A stretch of DNA of 5,431 nt from Candidatus Arcticimaribacter sp. UBA7428. Lineage in GTDB: Bacteria > Bacteroidota > Bacteroidia > Flavobacteriales > Flavobacteriaceae. Where the stretch lies: positions 1 to 5,431 of the forward strand of contig DLQQ01000010.1 in assembly GCA_002477625.1 (NCBI GenBank), in the 5' to 3' direction. The position numbers were made by a program, and so were the translations under genes. The notes under the pieces are model-generated. The model was not told where the DNA came from. It did not search any database and was given only the letters and a program-made list of their open reading frames with translations. Positions 1 through 5,431 of this stretch are shown piece by piece; positions within the stretch are counted from its first letter, which is position 1; the number at the start of each line of letters is the position of its first letter.

Positions 1-59
1 CACTCTCTGGCCATTTTTAAATAGGCAATATCATAGGTGGTTTGTTTGTCTTGCTTCAT
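1..59 (-). CDS. N-terminal fragment of a probable dCMP/cytidine deaminase (runs off the left edge)
   Basis: Reading leftward from the ATG at 59-57 gives MKQDKQTTYDIAYLKMARE followed by a codon starting TG (probably W). This lysine-rich start with a 'YDxAYLKMAxEW' block matches what I know of the N-terminus of flavobacterial deoxycytidylate deaminases (ComEB/dCMP deaminase family), which normally continue with 'KLSYCKRKQVGAI'. The enzyme would be cytoplasmic and convert dCMP to dUMP for thymidylate synthesis. No other in-frame ATG lies between this one and position 113, so the start is well fixed. The zinc-binding and catalytic motifs (HAE and PCxxC) lie outside the window, so the call rests on 19 residues only. 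The gene is transcribed away from the alginate genes and is probably unrelated to them. Confidence 0.62.
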   Translation of the reverse strand, partial: MKQDKQTTYDIAYLKMARE

Positions 60-104
60 GGGTAACTTGTGAGAGTATAAATGTAGGGTATCCAACCCGG
101 GTAA

Positions 105-112
105 CAAAAATA
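105..112 (-). promoter_or_regulatory. Candidate -7 box for the leftward deaminase gene
   Basis: On the minus strand these bases read TATTTTTG, a full match to the Bacteroidota -7 consensus TAnnTTTG. The box lies about 45 bases upstream of the ATG at 59, giving a short leader. I see no convincing TTTG -33 box at the expected spacing, so this is only half of a promoter. Confidence 0.35.
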
Positions 113-169
113 GTGTTATTTTTTCTGAAATAATTAATACAATACACGCAAGGCATTATAAAATTGTTT

Positions 170-177
170 TATTTTTG
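170..177 (+). promoter_or_regulatory. Candidate -7 box for the tRNA-Leu gene
   Basis: TATTTTTG matches the Bacteroidota -7 consensus TAnnTTTG and ends 12 bases before the predicted mature tRNA 5' end. Transcription would start around 182-185, leaving a leader of a few bases for RNase P. A -33 TTTG is not visible at the usual spacing (the bases around 145-151 do not match). It faces away from the matching box on the other strand at 105-112. Confidence 0.35.
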
Positions 178-189
178 CAGCCTCTAAAT

Positions 190-271
190 GCTCAAGTGGC
201 GGAATTGGTAGATGCGCTGGATTCAAAATCCAGTTCTTTCGGGAGTGTGGGTTCGATTCCCACTCGAGGTA
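190..271 (+). tRNA. tRNA-Leu, anticodon CAA (possibly defective acceptor stem)
   Basis: This class II tRNA decodes UUG. The D arm begins at 199 (GCG/TGC, with one G-T wobble, and a loop containing GGTAGA). The anticodon stem is CTGGA 217-221 with TCCAG 229-233, and the loop TTCAAAA places anticodon CAA at 224-226. A long variable arm spans about 234-246 (CTT/GAG around TCGG), as expected for leucine tRNA. The T arm is GTGGG 247-251, loop TTCGATT, and CCCAC 259-263. The discriminator is A271, and CCA is not encoded (ACAG follows). The odd part is the acceptor stem: GCTCAAG (190-196) against TCGAGGT (264-270) gives one Watson-Crick pair, three G-T wobbles and three mismatches. The gene is identifiable beyond doubt, but whether it is functional is uncertain. 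The 5' end is set by the conserved TG before the D stem. Confidence 0.88.
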
Positions 272-284
272 CAGATTTAAATTT

Positions 285-311
285 AAAACCCCTGATATTC
301 AGGGGTTTTTT
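285..311 (+). terminator. Intrinsic terminator after tRNA-Leu
   Basis: AAAACCCCTGA (285-295) pairs perfectly with TCAGGGGTTTT (299-309) around a TAT loop. The GC-rich core of seven pairs is followed by a T run (306-311). It begins 14 bases after the tRNA discriminator base and should isolate the alginate operon from tRNA transcription. The A run on the 5' side means it could also work for transcripts arriving from the right. Confidence 0.92.
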
Positions 312-410
312 GGTTTATAAGTAGAACTTAACCTACCTTGTTTTTTTAATTATTATTTTTTCTATAAATCAAAATTAATCGTTTAGTTTTCAATTAAATA
401 TTTTTAATTA

Positions 411-422
411 CTCGTAAACCAA
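411..422 (+). promoter_or_regulatory. Possible distal operator half-matching the tandem repeat at 469-494
   Basis: CTCGTAAACCAA matches the TTGGTAAACCAA unit at 469-480 at 10 of 12 positions, with the right arm and centre intact and the left arm degenerate. It sits 58 bases upstream (start to start), on the other side of the candidate PL6 promoter. This is what a weaker auxiliary operator would look like, but one imperfect 12-mer in AT-rich DNA is modest evidence. The rest of the leader from 312 to 443 is AT-rich, with runs of A and T. I see no gene or other site there. Confidence 0.35.
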
Positions 423-443
423 AAACATTTTTCTCTAAAAACC

Positions 444-472
444 TTGAGTCAAATAAAAATTATGTACATTGG
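444..472 (+). promoter_or_regulatory. Candidate promoter of the PL6-PL17-KdgF operon
   Basis: TTG at 444-446 and TACATTGG at 465-472 are 18 bases apart, matching the Bacteroidota layout TTG-N17-23-TAnnTTTG apart from one base of the -7 box (G for T). Transcription would begin about 476-480, giving a leader of roughly 20 bases before the ATG at 499. The -7 box runs into the first operator-like repeat, so a bound repressor would block it. No better -33/-7 pair was found between the terminator and the start codon. Confidence 0.45.
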
Positions 473-494
473 TAAACCAATTTGGTAATCCAAT
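469..494 (+). repeat. Tandem 13-bp palindromic repeat, probable operator of a GntR-type uronate regulator
   Basis: TTGGTAAACCAAT (469-481) is followed immediately by TTGGTAATCCAAT (482-494), which is 12 of 13 identical. Each unit is itself a dyad: TTGGT-AA-ACCAA in the first and TTGG-TAAT-CCAA in the second. The unit differs by one base from TTGGTATACCAA, the core recognised by the E. coli hexuronate repressors ExuR/UxuR (GntR family, FCD type). Alginate operons of marine flavobacteria are known to be controlled by a GntR-family repressor (AusR in Zobellia). The repeat overlaps the -7 box and expected transcription start and ends four bases before the PL6 ATG, a classic repression position. 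The regulator gene is not in the window, so the link is inferred. Confidence 0.62.
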
Positions 495-498
495 TATT

Positions 499-2793
499 AT
501 GAACAGACAGATCGTATTAAAAATCGCCCTTTTATTCTTTCTTTTTATTGGCAAAGTGTCAGCCCAAGATCGAGTTAGGGTCGAATCCGTTGAAGCATTC
601 AATAATGCCGTTTCTCAAGCACAACCTGGTACAACTATTGTGTTAGCCAATGGTGTATGGCAAGATGCTGAACTTCTATTAGAAGGAAAAGGAACCGCAG
701 ATGCACCCATTAAGCTTACAGTTGAAGAAAAAGGAAAAGTAACCTTAGAGGGACAGTCTTATCTTCAGATTGCAGGAGAATTTTTGCATGTAGAAGGTTT
801 AGTTTTTAAAAATGGATACACACCCACCAATGAAGTGATTTCCTTTCGTAAGAATAGTAAACAACTAGCTAATAACTCCCGTTTATCTAACTGTGTAATC
901 GATAATTATTCTAATCCAGAACGCCACGAACAAGACAGTTGGGTTGCGCTTTATGGAAAAAACAATCGAGTAGATCACAACCATTTTGAAGGAAAGGGAA
1001 ATCGTGGTGTCACTTTGATTGTTCGACTTAATTCGAAAGAAAGTATTGAAAACAATCATGTTATTGAGTCCAATTACTTCGGGCCTCGTCAGAATCTGGG
1101 ATCTAATGGAGGTGAAACCCTGCGAGTGGGTACCAGTCATTTTTCCATGGAAAAATCGAATACCCTTGTACAAGGAAACTATTTTGACCGTTGTGACGGT
1201 GAACACGAAATAATTTCTAACAAATGTGATCAAACTACCTATAAGAATAATGTGTTTTTTGAGAGTATTGGAACATTGACCATGCGACATGGAGATGAAA
1301 CTTTGGTAGAAGGAAATGTGTTTTTGGGAAATCGAAAAAGAAATACGGGTGGGATTCGTGTCATCAACGGGCAACAAACGGTTCGTAATAATTACGGCTA
1401 TGGATTGACGGGCTATCGCTTTAGAGGTGCTTTAGTCGTAATGAATGGTGTTCCCAATTCCCCTTTGAATCGGTATTTTCAAGTAGAGGATGCCGTAATT
1501 GAAAACAATGTTTTTGTCAATTCTGATCACGTTCAATTGTGTGCTGGAAGTGACGAAGAACGTTCTGCAACACCTGTTAACTCGACCTTTACAAACAATA
1601 CATTTTATCTAGATAAGCCAAGTAAATTGGTTACCGTATATGACGATATCAGTGGTATAGCTTTTAAAAATAATCGAACCAATCATCCCATTAATCCTGA
1701 TTTGTCAGAAGGATTTAAGGTTAAAAAAATGCGCCTAGTACAGGATAAGAATGGACTCTTGATGCCAGCCATTGGAAAAAAAATAATTAGTCCAAAGTTG
1801 GCTGATGTATTACCCACTAAAGAAAATACAGGTACTTCTTGGTATTCAAAAGAAGACAAACGTATTGCGTTTGAAAGCGGAAAAATTCATTCTGTTAAAG
1901 CTGGAGTGAATAAGCTGTTTGATGCAATTAAGAACTCAAACCCGGGCGATATTTTGGAATTAGCAGAGAGTGCGTCTTACGAATTGACCAAACTACCGTT
2001 GATTAAACACCCGCTAACCATTCGAGCAGCTGCAAATCAAAAACCGCTAATCTTATGGGAGAAGAAAGCAGCTTTTGACATTGTTAATGGGGGAGAGCTT
2101 CAATTAAAAGGATTGACTTTTGATGGAGAAAATGCGCCTGACGGGTCAGGTAATGCAGTGATTAGAACCAGTAAATATTCTATGAACAAAAACTACAGTA
2201 TTAGAATTGAAGACTGCTCATTTGATAACTTAGATGTAAACCATTCTTTTGATGTGATTCGTGTATACAAGAACACTTTCGCAGATGAAATCCATATCGA
2301 GAATTCAACCTTCAATAACATTACTGGACATGTAATGGCGTTGGATCGTGAAACAGACGATGTAGGGATTTATAATGCAGAATACGTAACCCTCATCAAT
2401 AATCACTTCTCCAATATTCAAGGTACTGTTTTGAGTTTACATCGAGGTGGGAAAGACGAAAGCACCTTTGGACCATTTTTATATCTAGATCATTGTACGT
2501 TTGACAATATTGGGTTCGGCTCTCGAAATAAATACAAGGCAGCGATCAACCTTTATGGTGTTCAAGATATTGTAATTAAGAACTCTGTCTTTACTAAAAC
2601 GTACAAGATCAAAATGCATTTGGTTGTTGGCGAACCCATAGTGAATGTAAGTCATGTAAGACTTGAAGATTCGAATCAGATAGAAGTGAGCGGCGATCAA
2701 AAGTATTCAATTGGAAAGCTTTATACTGATGGAGACAATTCAAATATGTTCGGATCTGATAACAAAAAACTAGGCGTTCAAACCAAAAAATAA
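499..2793 (+). CDS. Two-domain PL6 family alginate lyase, exported
   Basis: This 764-residue polysaccharide lyase should cleave alginate by beta-elimination. Residues 1-23 form a Sec signal peptide (MNRQ, hydrophobic core, ending VSAQ) with no lipobox and no type IX secretion tail, so a periplasmic location is likely. Residues about 25-410 are a right-handed beta-helix of the chondroitinase B/PL6 type. Calcium ligands are N203, E235 and E237 (motif GEHEIISNK), the Bronsted base is K242 and the acid R263 (motif TMRHGD, 21 residues after K242, as in chondroitinase B); R287 lies in GGIRV. All six sit at one constant offset from the AlyGC residues as I remember them. A second beta-helix (about 450-740) gives the length and layout of PL6 subfamily 1, whose members often prefer guluronate-containing blocks. 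The ATG at 499 is chosen because a TTG-initiated version from 469 would put ten residues before the signal peptide and overlap the operator. It is the first gene of the operon, 4 bases before PL17. Confidence 0.93.
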   Translation: MNRQIVLKIALLFFLFIGKVSAQDRVRVESVEAFNNAVSQAQPGTTIVLANGVWQDAELLLEGKGTADAPIKLTVEEKGKVTLEGQSYLQIAGEFLHVEGLVFKNGYTPTNEVISFRKNSKQLANNSRLSNCVIDNYSNPERHEQDSWVALYGKNNRVDHNHFEGKGNRGVTLIVRLNSKESIENNHVIESNYFGPRQNLGSNGGETLRVGTSHFSMEKSNTLVQGNYFDRCDGEHEIISNKCDQTTYKNNVFFESIGTLTMRHGDETLVEGNVFLGNRKRNTGGIRVINGQQTVRNNYGYGLTGYRFRGALVVMNGVPNSPLNRYFQVEDAVIENNVFVNSDHVQLCAGSDEERSATPVNSTFTNNTFYLDKPSKLVTVYDDISGIAFKNNRTNHPINPDLSEGFKVKKMRLVQDKNGLLMPAIGKKIISPKLADVLPTKENTGTSWYSKEDKRIAFESGKIHSVKAGVNKLFDAIKNSNPGDILELAESASYELTKLPLIKHPLTIRAAANQKPLILWEKKAAFDIVNGGELQLKGLTFDGENAPDGSGNAVIRTSKYSMNKNYSIRIEDCSFDNLDVNHSFDVIRVYKNTFADEIHIENSTFNNITGHVMALDRETDDVGIYNAEYVTLINNHFSNIQGTVLSLHRGGKDESTFGPFLYLDHCTFDNIGFGSRNKYKAAINLYGVQDIVIKNSVFTKTYKIKMHLVVGEPIVNVSHVRLEDSNQIEVSGDQKYSIGKLYTDGDNSNMFGSDNKKLGVQTKK

Positions 2794-2797
2794 ATAC

Positions 2798-5035
2798 TTG
2801 AAAAAAGGAATCCTCATCATCGCACTCTTCTCTACTTTTTTATTAAAAGCACAAGAACACCCTAACTTGATTTTAACCCAAGAAGGCGTCCATAAGATTA
2901 GAGAAAATTTAGGGGAAGTTCCTTTTTTTGACAGCTATTTAGCAGAAATAAAAGCGGAAGTAGATGCAGAAATAAAAACCGGAATTCATGTTCCAACACC
3001 CAAAGATATGGCGGGAGGCTATACCCATGAACGTCACAAAAAAAACTTTTTGATTCTGCAAAAAGCTGGGGTGCTGTTTCAAATCTTAGATGACCAAGTA
3101 TATGCTGAATATGTTAAGGAGGTTTTAATGGAGTATGCTCGAATTTACAAGTCACTGCCTATTCACCCCCAGCCACGTTCCTATGCTCGTGGTAAGATTT
3201 TTTGGCAATGTTTAAATGACTCCAATTGGTTGGTATACGTTAGCCAAGCATACGATTGTATTTATAATTTTTTAAGTAAAAAAGAAAGAAAGTATCTCGA
3301 AAAAGAACTCTTTCGACCTTTTGCAGATTATATCTCCGTTACAAATCCGCAGTACTTTAATCGAATACATAACCACAGTACTTGGGGTAATGCTGCAGTT
3401 GGAATGATTGGTTTGGTTATGCAAGACGAAGAACTTATTCAGCGAGCATTATACGGATTAAAACAAGACGGAATTGATGTTAATGCAAAGGATAATGACG
3501 GTGGCTTTATTAAAGACGAATCAGGTAAAGCTGGATTCTTAGCCAATATAGAAGCTCCTTTTTCTCCAGAGGGCTATTATACCGAAGCACCCTATTATCA
3601 GCGCTATGCAATGTACCCTTATTTGCTTTTTGCAGTTGGCTTAAACAATATGCGTCCCCAAGAAAAAATATTTGAATACAAAGGTGGTGTGCTTCTTAAG
3701 GCAGTAAATACCTTACTAAACCTTACCGATTCGAAGGGTGCGTTTTACCCTTTAAATGATGCACAAAAAGGGATGTCCTATTTTTCAAGAGAACTGGTTT
3801 CTGCAGTCGATATCGCATATCATTACGGAGATCAAAATCCAGGACTACTTTCTATTGCCCAAAAGCAAGGAAAATTGACCTTAGATGATGCTGGTTTTTC
3901 AGTTGCACTTGCAATTGCTGAAGGAAAAGCTAAGCCCTTTGAAAAACATTCCATGGAGCTTACCGACGGTCCTCAAGGGAAACAAGGAGGGATTACTATT
4001 CTCCGATCTGGACCCACTGAAGAAGAGCTCAATTTAGTTGCTAAATATTCTGCTCATGGAAATAGCCACGGACATTACGACAAGCTTTCATTTTCATTGT
4101 ATCATAAAGGAGAAGAGGTTTTACAAGATTATGGTTTAGCGCGCTTTGTTAATATTGATCAGAAAAATGGAGGTGGTTACTTAAAAGAAAACACAACTTG
4201 GGCAAAACAAACCATAGCACACAATACGCTAGTCGTAAACGAAATTTCTCATTTTGAAGGGAAGTATGCAATTGGAAGTCAATTTCATTCGGACAAATAT
4301 TTTAGTGTTCTTTCCGAAAATGGAAACCAACTGATCAGTGCAAAAGAAAATAATGCCTACAAAGATGTGAAAATGCATCGTACCCTGTTGTTAATCGAAG
4401 ATGACCGCCTAGATAACCAACTTATTCTGGATGTGTTTAAGGTCGATTCGAAAGATAAAAATCAATACGATTTACCCTATCACTATTTCGGTCAAATTAT
4501 GTCAACTACTTTTCCGCTTGAGTCACAAGCTTCTCTATTGCCACTAGGAAAAGATAATGGATATCAACATTTATGGCTTCGTTCGAAAGCGAAAAACGGG
4601 AAGTCTTTAAACCAGTTAAGCTGGTTTTCTGGAACGACTTTCAGAACCCTTACCATGATGAATACGCCCGAGGATGAGTTTCTTTTCACTCAATTAGGCG
4701 CCAATGATCCTGAGTTTAATTTAAGAAACGACTCTTCCTTTATAATACGAAGAAAAAATACAGCTGCTACCTTATTTGTATCTGCAATTGAAATACATGG
4801 ACGTTATAGTCCAGTAAGTGAAATAGCTATAAATGCAACTTCATCTATTAAAAACATTACCAGTACCCTAGATACTGCTGCATATACAGCAATTACGATC
4901 GAATTAACGACAGGACAGCCTATTCAAGTGTTTTTATCTAATCAAGATTCATGTGAAAATCAAAAGCACGCTATTGAGATAAATGGCGAGAAAACGAATT
5001 GGACTGGTCCTTATTTAATACAAACAATAAAATAA
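2798..5035 (+). CDS. PL17 family oligoalginate lyase (exo-acting), exported, TTG start
   Basis: This 745-residue enzyme should release unsaturated monouronate from alginate oligomers. A signal peptide (MKKGILIIALFSTFLLKAQ) lacks a lipobox, pointing to the periplasm. Residues about 20-370 form the alpha/alpha toroid domain, with N192-H193 in the NHST motif and Y260/Y261 in EGYYTE, which contains the likely catalytic tyrosine. Residues about 390-740 are the heparinase II/III-like beta-sandwich, with H424, R449 and Y461 in the active site and a zinc site H426, D444, H475. These six sit at one constant offset from Alg17C of Saccharophagus degradans as I remember its numbering. Characterised relatives favour mannuronate-rich oligomers, complementing PL6. 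The start is TTG: the frame is closed by a TAG at 2771, and no ATG lies between that and the signal peptide. The gap to PL6 is 4 bases, so translational coupling is likely. Confidence 0.93.
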   Translation: MKKGILIIALFSTFLLKAQEHPNLILTQEGVHKIRENLGEVPFFDSYLAEIKAEVDAEIKTGIHVPTPKDMAGGYTHERHKKNFLILQKAGVLFQILDDQVYAEYVKEVLMEYARIYKSLPIHPQPRSYARGKIFWQCLNDSNWLVYVSQAYDCIYNFLSKKERKYLEKELFRPFADYISVTNPQYFNRIHNHSTWGNAAVGMIGLVMQDEELIQRALYGLKQDGIDVNAKDNDGGFIKDESGKAGFLANIEAPFSPEGYYTEAPYYQRYAMYPYLLFAVGLNNMRPQEKIFEYKGGVLLKAVNTLLNLTDSKGAFYPLNDAQKGMSYFSRELVSAVDIAYHYGDQNPGLLSIAQKQGKLTLDDAGFSVALAIAEGKAKPFEKHSMELTDGPQGKQGGITILRSGPTEEELNLVAKYSAHGNSHGHYDKLSFSLYHKGEEVLQDYGLARFVNIDQKNGGGYLKENTTWAKQTIAHNTLVVNEISHFEGKYAIGSQFHSDKYFSVLSENGNQLISAKENNAYKDVKMHRTLLLIEDDRLDNQLILDVFKVDSKDKNQYDLPYHYFGQIMSTTFPLESQASLLPLGKDNGYQHLWLRSKAKNGKSLNQLSWFSGTTFRTLTMMNTPEDEFLFTQLGANDPEFNLRNDSSFIIRRKNTAATLFVSAIEIHGRYSPVSEIAINATSSIKNITSTLDTAAYTAITIELTTGQPIQVFLSNQDSCENQKHAIEINGEKTNWTGPYLIQTIK

Positions 5036-5040
5036 TAACA

Positions 5041-5388
5041 ATGAAAAGTTTTGGAACTAGTAAAGAGTTTTTACTCACAAAAGATATTCCTTGGGAAACA
5101 GTAGGTGAGGGTGTAAAAAGAAAAATCATGGGATACGATGATTCAATCATGTTGGTTCACGTAGCCTTTGAAAAAGGAGGTATAGGGCCTATGCATCAGC
5201 ATCATCATTCTCAAGTAACCCATGTTGTTTCAGGATCGTTCGATGTAACCATTGACGGAAAGACACAAACGCTTAAGACTGGAGACAATTTTTATATCCC
5301 AACTAATGTGCTTCATGGAGCAATTTGCACCGAAGCGGGAGAATTAATTGATGTTTTTAGTCCAATCCGTGAGGATTTCATGGAATAA
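5041..5388 (+). CDS. kdgF: KdgF-type cupin, unsaturated-uronate linearising protein
   Basis: This 115-residue single-domain cupin has no signal peptide and should act in the cytoplasm. KdgF proteins speed the ring opening of 4,5-unsaturated monouronates released by pectate or alginate lyases to linear keto acids (here DEH). Cupin motif 1 is GPMHQHHHSQ, giving metal ligands H52, H54 and Q58, with glutamine in place of the usual cupin glutamate, as in characterised KdgF. Motif 2 is GDNFYIPTNVLHG, giving H92. The C-terminal DVFSPIR supplies D104, F106 and R110, matching the spacing of the Asp, Phe and Arg reported as functional in Yersinia KdgF as I recall. The ATG at 5041 starts 5 bases after the PL17 stop; an in-frame ATG at 4999 lies inside PL17 and would add 14 non-cupin residues. 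It is the last gene of the visible operon, and no hairpin terminator follows. Confidence 0.9.
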   Translation: MKSFGTSKEFLLTKDIPWETVGEGVKRKIMGYDDSIMLVHVAFEKGGIGPMHQHHHSQVTHVVSGSFDVTIDGKTQTLKTGDNFYIPTNVLHGAICTEAGELIDVFSPIREDFME

Positions 5389-5401
5389 AGCCGTCAAATA
5401 G

Positions 5402-5431
5402 TTTGGGGATTCAATTTTTTTAATATATTTG
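5402..5431 (+). promoter_or_regulatory. Bacteroidota-type promoter for a gene beyond the right edge
   Basis: TTTG at 5402-5405 and TATATTTG at 5424-5431 are separated by 18 bases, a full match to the -33 TTTG and -7 TAnnTTTG boxes within the usual spacing. It begins 14 bases after the kdgF stop. This suggests that another plus-strand transcription unit starts just outside the window, possibly the next part of the alginate locus. The TTGGTAA operator motif is not seen near it in the visible sequence. Confidence 0.6.

Noticed and set aside
95..102. Perfect 8-bp palindrome ACCCGGGT in the left intergenic region
   Set aside because: It is short, occurs once, and has no second copy or clear relation to a promoter; it is not strong enough to call an operator.
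469..498. Upstream TTG start for PL6 adding ten residues
   Set aside because: The signal peptide starts cleanly at the ATG at 499, and the extra stretch is the palindromic operator repeat rather than natural coding sequence.
1019..1213. Plus-strand open frame of 64 codons in another frame of PL6
   Set aside because: It overlaps the calcium-binding and catalytic coding region, has no family resemblance and no independent start signals.
883..1377. Minus-strand open frame of 164 codons inside the PL6 gene
   Set aside because: It lies entirely antisense to the conserved catalytic region of PL6, has no recognisable domain or signal, and its composition fits a shadow of the coding strand.
2485..2700. 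Minus-strand open frame of 71 codons near the PL6 3' end
   Set aside because: It is antisense to the second beta-helix, has no recognisable motif and no promoter-like sequence in the expected place.
4999..5040. Earlier in-frame ATG for the cupin gene, inside the PL17 3' end
   Set aside because: The 14 extra residues are the out-of-frame reading of the PL17 C-terminus, and the KdgF-like protein starts naturally at MKSFGTSKEF from 5041.
5389..5421. Possible terminator after kdgF ending in the T run at 5415-5421
   Set aside because: I could find no stable hairpin before the T run; the sequence is better explained as the spacer of the downstream promoter.
1..5431. CRISPR array, insertion sequence or integrase
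   Set aside because: No regularly spaced repeats, terminal inverted repeats or transposase/integrase coding sequence are present.

Overview
The window looks like the chromosome of a marine member of the Bacteroidota, most likely a flavobacterium. It is AT-rich, ribosome binding sites are absent, promoters carry Bacteroidota-type -7 boxes (TAnnTTTG), signal peptides end in AQ, and the main genes are alginate-degrading enzymes typical of a polysaccharide utilization locus (PUL). I assign this from sequence features only; no search was run.

Layout. At the left edge (1-59, minus strand) is the first 19 codons of a gene resembling dCMP deaminase, reading out of the window. A divergent intergenic region carries a -7 box for each direction. 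It is followed by a plus-strand tRNA-Leu(CAA) gene (190-271) with an unusually poor acceptor stem, and a strong intrinsic terminator (285-311). An AT-rich leader (312-498) holds a candidate promoter and a tandem 13-bp palindromic repeat resembling a GntR/FCD-type uronate operator, with a weaker third copy upstream. Three tightly packed plus-strand genes follow, with gaps of 4 and 5 bases: a two-domain PL6 alginate lyase (499-2793), a PL17 oligoalginate lyase (2798-5035, TTG start) and a KdgF-type cupin (5041-5388). The last 30 bases contain a good Bacteroidota promoter (TTTG-N18-TATATTTG) for a gene beyond the right edge.

How the genes work together. The PL6 enzyme would cut alginate, probably guluronate-rich or mixed regions. 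The PL17 enzyme would degrade the oligomers, classically mannuronate-rich ones, from the end to unsaturated monouronate. Both have Sec signal peptides and no lipobox, so both probably act in the periplasm. KdgF has no signal peptide and would linearise the unsaturated monouronate in the cytoplasm to the 2-keto acid (DEH), which feeds into 2-keto-3-deoxygluconate metabolism. Transporters, SusC/SusD, the DEH reductase and the regulator are not in the window.

The enzymes belong to known families with intact active sites. The least ordinary parts are the operator array in front of PL6, the mispaired tRNA acceptor stem and the TTG start of PL17. I found no evidence of a wholly new type of system.
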